NCBI GenBank assembly: GCA_029260435.1
Contig: JAJDDG010000164.1
Coordinates: 1-38,540 of the forward strand
Length of the DNA stretch: 38,540 nucleotides
Direction of reading: 5' to 3'
Origin: Phycisphaerales bacterium
Lineage (GTDB): Bacteria; Planctomycetota; Phycisphaerae; Phycisphaerales; UBA1924
Every line of letters begins with the position of its first letter. Position 1 is the stretch's first letter. Below, piece by piece: positions 33,560-38,540 of this stretch. Both the position numbers and the translations under genes were made by a program. A model generated the notes under the pieces. It searched no databases, was not told the origin of the DNA, and saw only the letters and a list, made by a program, of their open reading frames with translations.

Positions 33560-36500
33560 TCAGCAGGGACCGAGTCTGAAGAGGACGTAGGAGATGTCGT
33601 TGACATCGACGATGCCGTCGGCGTTTGCGTCGCCATCGACTGTGCCGGGTGTGCCGGCGTTGCCGAGTCTGAAGAGGACATAAGAGATGTCGTTGACGTC
33701 TACGACGTTGTCACCGTTTGCATCGCCATCGCACCCGGCGGGGTCGTTGCATTCGGTGCCCGCGGCGATTGTGAGGGCGTCGATACCTGCTTCGAAGGGC
33801 GTGGGGAACTGGGTTTCGGAGCCGGTGAAGCGGAGGTGGAGGGTGGGCGTTGAGGGGATTGTCATTCCGGGCCCGATCTGGATGACCGAAGTGTTCCAGA
33901 CGGATTGGACGGTGTTGTGCGTGCGTGCGAGTACCCAGTTGGTGCCAGCGGCGTTGGTGGCGAACTCGACGGTGAGGGCGTCGCCGCCCGAGGTGCTGCC
34001 GTTGCTGACGCCGAAGACCTTGACCCAGTAGTCGTAGGAGAGGGTGCCCGGTCCTGAGGCGTCGTAGGGTGGTGTGGTGAGTGTCGTGATGCCGTTGAGT
34101 GTTTCGCCAGCGGTGTTGCCGGTGACATAGCACTGCCCGGAACCGTCCGCGTCGGAGGGTGGGTCGGCTTGCCCGAAGTTGCCTGGTACAGCGCGGACCC
34201 ATGCGCCGGAACTCGGTGAGCCGGAGAGCGTCCAGCCCGGATCGGATTCAAAGTTGATATCCGCGGAAGTGACAACGACGCCGATGATCGCGGAGAAGGT
34301 GGAGATCGGTGCGTTGTTGGGGACGGTGACGATGCCGGTGGCGGTGCCTTCGACGGAGACATAGAAGTCGGGGGTGTCTGCGCAGGCGGCGGCGGGGAGT
34401 GTGGCTTGCCATGTTTCACCAGAGATAAAGGTGAGCGCGGCCTGCTGGTAGGTGCCGGCGTCGTAGCGGTAGAAGAGGTTGGGCGATGCGGGGACGATGG
34501 TGTCGTCGCCGGGTTTGATGGTGACATTGAAGTTGGCGGATGTCGCGGGGGGCATGAGCGAGGGCGTGGTGGCGACGGACATGAGCAGGGGGACGGGGCC
34601 GCCCTGGGAATCGACGTCGCCGGTGACGACGAGTGCGAACCCCTGGGTGCCGGAGTTGATGGCGGTGCCCTTGATTTTGACAACCCAGGAGCCGGTCGCG
34701 GGGGAGGAGACGTGGACCTGCTCGACGTTGTTACGGTCGTCCGCGGTGCCGCCAGTGGTTGACTCGCCGCCCGAGAAGACGTTGCCTTTGTAGACGGGGC
34801 CGGTGGGGGAGGTGATTTCGAGGTCGAGGTTGTTGACCTGCGCGAAGGACGCACCGGATGATGCGGCGGGTTCGGTCCAGACGAGTGTGAAGCGGACCTG
34901 CTCACCCGAGCCGAGGACGGTGACGGGGATGACGATCTCGTCGTTGGTCGAGAGCCCGTTCGCGTTGCGGGTGTCCTCGACGAACATGGTGCGGGAGTCG
35001 CCCGTGAAGAAGAGGGCGTCGTCGAGCAGGACGCGCCCCCACCCTTCGAGGTTGCTGGGGTACCCGGCGATGCCGGTCATGTCGGCGGCGGAGTTGAGGA
35101 GTGTTGCCTTGATGAGTGCGCCGGAGGGAGTGAGGGCGAACGCGCCGATCGGATTGCCGTTGGGGTAGTAGCCATCGGTGTAGTACTGGCGGACCATCGC
35201 GGCGGCACCGGCGACGGCGGGGGAAGCCATCGAAGTGCCGGTGAACGAGGTGGTGCCGCAGGAAGTGCTTGAGTTGGCGGAAGTGGTGTTGCAACCGGGT
35301 GCGTACAGCTCGGGTTTACGGCGGCCGTCTGAGGTCGGGCCGACACCGCCCGAGCAGTGGCTCGCCTGGCTTGGTGTGTCCTGCGAGGCACCGATGGCGA
35401 GGAGATTCTTTGCGTTCTCCGGATTTTTCAGCGATGAGCCGTTGGTTACAGCGAGGCAGACGAAGGATTCCTCGTTGTTGTGGAGGAAGACATCGAAGCC
35501 GCGGGCGAGAGAATCGTACGCGGTGGTGCCGTCGTTGCCCCATGAGTTGGTGTGGACGCGGGCGCCCTGGGAGTGGTGGAGGTTGAGACGCTGGTTGACG
35601 GCGGTTTCGTTGAATGAGGGGGTTGTGTTGGTGACGAGGCTCGCGAGGTAGGCGACGCCGCGGGTGTTGTCGTTCACACCGTTGTCACCGGCTGCTGTTG
35701 CGGCGACGTGGGTGCCGTGGGAGCTGGAGCCGGGGGAGTTGTTGTAGTTGATGATTTTCCCGGCGGAGAACGAGCAGTGGTTCTGATTTACTGCGCCGTC
35801 GAGAACGCCGATGACCTGCCCCTCGCCGTGGATCCCTGCGTCGTACACGGGGAAGCTGTTGTTGGTGTTGCTCTGGACGATCCACCGGTCGGTGGAGTTG
35901 CGGAAGGTGATCTCGGGCTGCTCCTCGACGAACTGCACTGCATCGAGCAGTGCGAGGCTGCGCGTCTCGGCGGTGGGCAGTTCGACGACGACGACTTCGT
36001 TGCCGCCGATCTCGTCTGAGTGGTGGATCAGCGTGTTCGGCAGCGCCGCGATCTGCAGCTTTGCTTGCTTTGTATCAACGCCGACGAAGAGAGTGACCGC
36101 GAGGAGCGAGCGCCCCTCGGATTCGATCTGCTTGCGCTCGGGGGTGGTGAAGGTTCGTTTGGTGAGTTCGGCGTCGAGCTTCCATGATGTGTCCATTTCG
36201 CCCACCCAGCGGACGAAGCCGAGGCGGGAGAGCTGGTTGGCATCCGCGTTGGAGAGATCTGCAACAAATGCGTTTGCGGGGAGATAGTCGTAGAGCTTGA
36301 CGCCCGCGTCGGCGAGGGCGCGGCGTTGGGGCGGGGTGATCGGTGCATCGAGTTGCAGGACATGGCGTTTGGCGGCATTACGCTGCGCGACAACCTGCGA
36401 GAGTTGGTTCGGTGTGAGTTTGGAAGTTGTCGCGGTACCCGATCGGAGGTAGATCGCGTCGGGGGCGATATTTCCGGCGGGACGCGAGTCGGCGGGCTCG

Positions 36501-36607
36501 AAGACGACCCCGGGTGTAGCTGCGGTTGCGAGCCCCGCGCTGGTGAATAGCACTGCGAGGGCGGCCCGGATCATTCTGAGGCGCGCACGACGGCTTTCGA
36601 TGGACAT
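33560..36607 (-). CDS. Secreted subtilisin-family (S8) protease with dockerin-like C-terminal repeats
   Basis: 1015 residues. AGGAGTAGGGA lies before the ATG. A signal peptide covers ~1-30 (MIRAALAVLFTSAGLATAAT). Residues ~45-240 look like a propeptide. The S8 catalytic domain is at ~245-535, with Asp270 (VIGVLDGAV), His297 (SSSHGTHVAAT) and Ser459 (FTGTSMASPAVAG); all three are intact. It is followed by a beta-sandwich like those after many large subtilases (LDLEITSPTGPVYKGNVFSG, ~600-700), a further domain, and a beta domain (~810-950, WTLSGSPSSGAWVRAVPGNF). Two copies of a D-G-D-A-N-x-D-x-x-V-D-V-N-D-I-S-Y-V-L-F-R-L-G repeat end the protein. They resemble dockerin calcium-binding loops and may anchor or sort it at the cell surface. 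A close paralog ends at 37521. The enzyme probably digests external protein. Confidence 0.93.
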   Translation of the reverse strand: MSIESRRARLRMIRAALAVLFTSAGLATAATPGVVFEPADSRPAGNIAPDAIYLRSGTATTSKLTPNQLSQVVAQRNAAKRHVLQLDAPITPPQRRALADAGVKLYDYLPANAFVADLSNADANQLSRLGFVRWVGEMDTSWKLDAELTKRTFTTPERKQIESEGRSLLAVTLFVGVDTKQAKLQIAALPNTLIHHSDEIGGNEVVVVELPTAETRSLALLDAVQFVEEQPEITFRNSTDRWIVQSNTNNSFPVYDAGIHGEGQVIGVLDGAVNQNHCSFSAGKIINYNNSPGSSSHGTHVAATAAGDNGVNDNTRGVAYLASLVTNTTPSFNETAVNQRLNLHHSQGARVHTNSWGNDGTTAYDSLARGFDVFLHNNEESFVCLAVTNGSSLKNPENAKNLLAIGASQDTPSQASHCSGGVGPTSDGRRKPELYAPGCNTTSANSSTSCGTTSFTGTSMASPAVAGAAAMVRQYYTDGYYPNGNPIGAFALTPSGALIKATLLNSAADMTGIAGYPSNLEGWGRVLLDDALFFTGDSRTMFVEDTRNANGLSTNDEIVIPVTVLGSGEQVRFTLVWTEPAASSGASFAQVNNLDLEITSPTGPVYKGNVFSGGESTTGGTADDRNNVEQVHVSSPATGSWVVKIKGTAINSGTQGFALVVTGDVDSQGGPVPLLMSVATTPSLMPPATSANFNVTIKPGDDTIVPASPNLFYRYDAGTYQQAALTFISGETWQATLPAAACADTPDFYVSVEGTATGIVTVPNNAPISTFSAIIGVVVTSADINFESDPGWTLSGSPSSGAWVRAVPGNFGQADPPSDADGSGQCYVTGNTAGETLNGITTLTTPPYDASGPGTLSYDYWVKVFGVSNGSTSGGDALTVEFATNAAGTNWVLARTHNTVQSVWNTSVIQIGPGMTIPSTPTLHLRFTGSETQFPTPFEAGIDALTIAAGTECNDPAGCDGDANGDNVVDVNDISYVLFRLGNAGTPGTVDGDANADGIVDVNDISYVLFRLGPC

Positions 36608-36846
36608 TCCCTACTCCTGATTGATTGCGGCATCCGCCGCAGGGACTCTCTCGGTTTACGACGCGCTGGACACTCGCGCTTCGTACAGATCTGCTCCAGA
36701 ATACTCTCGATGGGTAAAATCTCACCTGAAAATCGGCGGGATGGTGAGGAAACCCCAGAGATCGGGGGGCGTTATCGGGAGGTATATGGGGCAAGAGATC
36801 CCGTCGGTGCGAGTGCGGGTAGTCTTTGTGGGGCAGAATACAAGTG
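36608..36846. promoter_or_regulatory. Divergent promoter region between subtilase and sigma-factor genes
   Basis: 239 bases separating two outward-facing genes. No reading frame with coding features and no strong palindrome was seen. Promoters for both genes must lie here, so control of the subtilase by the adjacent sigma factor is possible but unproven. Confidence 0.45.
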
Positions 36847-37452
36847 ATGCAGCCTGAAACCCACACATCCACGCGGCTCCTTGACGGGCTGAAAGACGAG
36901 CAGGACCAGGCGATCTGGGGCGAGTTCGATGCGCGGTATCGCCCGATTGTCGAGGGATTTGTGCGCCATCTCGGGTTGCGTGACGCCGATGCTGCGGACG
37001 CCGCCCAGGAGACGATGGTCCGGTTCATCCAGGAGTATCGAGCGGGCAAGTACGACCGGGAGAAGGGGCGGTTGCGATCGTGGCTGATCGGGATCGCGCG
37101 GTACCGCGTTCTGGATATGCAGCGCAAGCGGGGTGGGCGGCGGGAAGTGGCGGGAGATTCGATGATCGGGGATCAGGCGGACGAGGCTCGGCTCAGTGCG
37201 ATCTGGGACGAGGAATCGCGGATGGCGGTGCTGCGTCGGGCGGTGGGGGAGCTGCGCCGGCGGACGAAGATGGATCCGAAGACGATCCGTGCGTTCGAAC
37301 TGATCGCGCTGGAACGGCGTGACGCGAATTCCGTGGCGGAGGAGTTGGGGATGAAGCCAGCGGATGTGTACATCGCCAAGCACCGCGCGCTGGACAAGCT
37401 CCAGAGCATTGTTGCCGAGCTGACGGAGCTGTACGAGCTGGGGCCGGGTTGA
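36847..37452 (+). CDS. ECF-type RNA polymerase sigma factor
   Basis: 201 residues from the ATG at 36847; a GTG at 36826 would add seven residues without a better ribosome site. Region 2: IWGEFDARYRPIVEGFVRHL, then ADAAQETMVRFIQEYRAGKY, which contains the D-A-x-Q-E core-binding motif, and LRSWLIGIARYRVLDMQRKR. Region 4: IRAFELIALERRDANSVAEE with LGMKPADVYIAKHRALDKL as the DNA-reading helix-turn-helix. It fits the planctomycete ECF groups in which no anti-sigma gene is adjacent. Neighbours are two paralogous secreted subtilases, one on each side and both on the opposite strand. Regulation of either is not shown by the sequence. Confidence 0.88.
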   Translation: MQPETHTSTRLLDGLKDEQDQAIWGEFDARYRPIVEGFVRHLGLRDADAADAAQETMVRFIQEYRAGKYDREKGRLRSWLIGIARYRVLDMQRKRGGRREVAGDSMIGDQADEARLSAIWDEESRMAVLRRAVGELRRRTKMDPKTIRAFELIALERRDANSVAEELGMKPADVYIAKHRALDKLQSIVAELTELYELGPG

Positions 37453-37461
37453 TCGACCATT

Positions 37462-37493
37462 AAAAAACCGGCGCGACCTGGGGCCGCGCCGGT
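37462..37493 (-). terminator. Intrinsic terminator of the second subtilase gene
   Basis: Perfect 9-bp stem ACCGGCGCG (37467-37475) with CGCGCCGGT (37485-37493). On the minus strand it is followed by TTTTTAATGG, a good T-run, and lies about 30 bases past the subtilase stop. It may also end sigma-factor transcripts from the other side, though only GCATGGTTT follows there. Confidence 0.8.
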
Positions 37494-37520
37494 GCATGGT
37501 TTCAGGCTATTGCGATTGAC

Positions 37521-38540
37521 TCAGCAGGGGTTGCCAAGCCGGAAGAGGACGTAGGAGATGTCGTTGACATCGATGGTGCCGTCATCGTTGGCGTCGCCAT
37601 CGCAGCCGGGCGCGGGGCATGGATCGCTGAGGCGGAAGAGGACGTAGGAGATGTCATTGACATCGACGGTGTTGTCACCGTTGGCATCGCCGTCGCACGA
37701 GGGGTCGTTGCACTCGACGCCCGCGGTGATTGAGAAGTTGTCGATGCCAGCCTCGAAGGGCGTGGGGAATTGTGATTCCGAACCCGTGAAGCGGAGGCGG
37801 AGCGTGGCGGTCGATGGAATGTCCTGACCGGATCCGATTTGAACCACCTCGGTGTTCCACTGGAAATTGACGGTGTTGTGGGTTCGGAGCGCGGCCCAGT
37901 TGGTTCCGCCCGCGTCTGTTGCGTATTCGACGATGAGTGTGTCGTTGCCGGAGGAGTTTCCGGGCATGACGCCCAGGACGTTCACCCAGTAGTCGTAAGA
38001 CATGGTGCCTCCACCGGACGCGTCGTAGGCGGGTGTGGTGAGGATGGTGATGCCGCGGAGCACCTCGCCGGAGGTGTTTCCGGTGACGTAGCAGCGCCCG
38101 GAGCCATCGGAATCGGAGGGTGGGTCGGCCTGCCCGAAGTTGCCGGGTACGGCGCGTTCCCAGGCGCCCGATGATGGTGAGCCGGATAGCGTCCACGAGG
38201 GATCGGTCTCGAAGTCGAGGTCTGCGGAGGCAACAACCACACCCACAGCGGCTGTGAAGGTGGAAATCGGCGCGTTGGCGGGCACGGTTACAACGCCCGT
38301 GTCCACGCCCTCGGCGGAGACGTAGAACTCGGGGGTGTCGGCGCACAGTGCGGCGGGGAGCGATGCCTGCCATGTCACGCCCGAGAGGAAGGTGAGCGGA
38401 GACTGTAGGTAGGTGCCTGCGTCATACCGGTAGAAAAGCGTGGGCGAACCACCAACCATGGTGTCGTCGCCGGGGAGGATGGTGACATCGAAGGTGGTGG
38501 GCGTCGCGGGCGGGATGAGTGCAGGCGGCGCGGCGACGGA
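37521..38540 (-). CDS. C-terminal part of a second secreted subtilase paralog, cut by window edge
   Basis: The frame is open to the right edge and 339 residues are visible. They align throughout with the C-terminal third of the subtilase at 33560-36607: LFYRYDAGTYLQSPLTFLSG, then DPSWTLSGSPSSGAWERAVP, GNFGQADPPSDSDGSGRCYV and SQFPTPFEAGIDNFSI, ending in two dockerin-like DVNDISYVLFRL repeats. The catalytic domain lies outside the window, so protease activity is inferred from the paralog. The linker between the two repeats differs (SDPCPAPGC here against GNAGTPGTV), while the repeats themselves are nearly identical. It is probably a tandem duplicate of the gene at 33560, with a sigma-factor gene now between the copies. 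Confidence 0.88.
   Translation of the reverse strand, partial: SVAAPPALIPPATPTTFDVTILPGDDTMVGGSPTLFYRYDAGTYLQSPLTFLSGVTWQASLPAALCADTPEFYVSAEGVDTGVVTVPANAPISTFTAAVGVVVASADLDFETDPSWTLSGSPSSGAWERAVPGNFGQADPPSDSDGSGRCYVTGNTSGEVLRGITILTTPAYDASGGGTMSYDYWVNVLGVMPGNSSGNDTLIVEYATDAGGTNWAALRTHNTVNFQWNTEVVQIGSGQDIPSTATLRLRFTGSESQFPTPFEAGIDNFSITAGVECNDPSCDGDANGDNTVDVNDISYVLFRLSDPCPAPGCDGDANDDGTIDVNDISYVLFRLGNPC

Overview
The window is GC-rich (roughly 65% G+C by eye) and most likely chromosomal DNA of a planctomycete, probably of the Phycisphaerae. That inference rests on the gene set: large tricorn-type S41 proteases, four short ECF-like sigma factors within 16 kb, a pseudopilin with the planctomycete-type C-terminal DG motif, secreted enzymes ending in dockerin-like DANGD repeats, and many genes with weak or absent Shine-Dalgarno sequences. 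No rRNA, transposase, phage gene or CRISPR array was seen. One tRNA gene (Phe, GAA) is present.

Layout. 1-2.3 kb: end of an unknown membrane-anchored protein, an intergenic array of hairpins, and a secreted TlpA-like thioredoxin. 2.6-9.8 kb: a two-gene operon of tricorn-like proteases with acidic inserts; the larger one carries an extra beta-rich domain inside its propeller region. 9.8-12.5 kb: a second hairpin array and a membrane-anchored protein with two related beta-rich domains joined by a GDPDDGT repeat linker. 12.9-16.5 kb: pyruvate dehydrogenase E1alpha, E1beta and E2 as an operon. 16.7-19.5 kb: a secreted GH13 amylase with a LacI-type operator in front. 19.5-20.6 kb: prfB (release factor 2), which needs a +1 frameshift at an unusual UAA stop. 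20.7-23.1 kb: a secreted protein with two STN-like domains plus a coiled coil, a sigma factor and a one-helix putative anti-sigma factor. 23.1-27.6 kb on the other strand: a ketoacyl synthase, then a second sigma/anti-sigma/secreted helical protein set with overlapping genes, then an orphan OppC-type permease. 27.7 kb: tRNA-Phe and terminator. 27.8-33.5 kb: a large secreted GH13 glucan hydrolase preceded by its lacI-family regulator, with a divergent pseudopilin gene and two operators between them. 33.6-38.5 kb: two paralogous secreted subtilases (the second cut by the window edge) separated by an oppositely oriented sigma factor gene.

How the parts fit. Three near-identical palindromes (core GTAAAAC..TTTAC) lie upstream of the 16.7 kb amylase, upstream of lacI, and in front of the pseudopilin. 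This suggests one LacI-family regulator controlling glucan breakdown at two places 16 kb apart, plus a surface or pilus-like protein. Two sigma/anti-sigma modules each carry a secreted helical protein that could act as a sensor. The most notable single observations are the prfB recoding site CUU-UAA-C (UAA instead of UGA, no visible internal Shine-Dalgarno), the LacI operator set, and the tailed-hairpin arrays.
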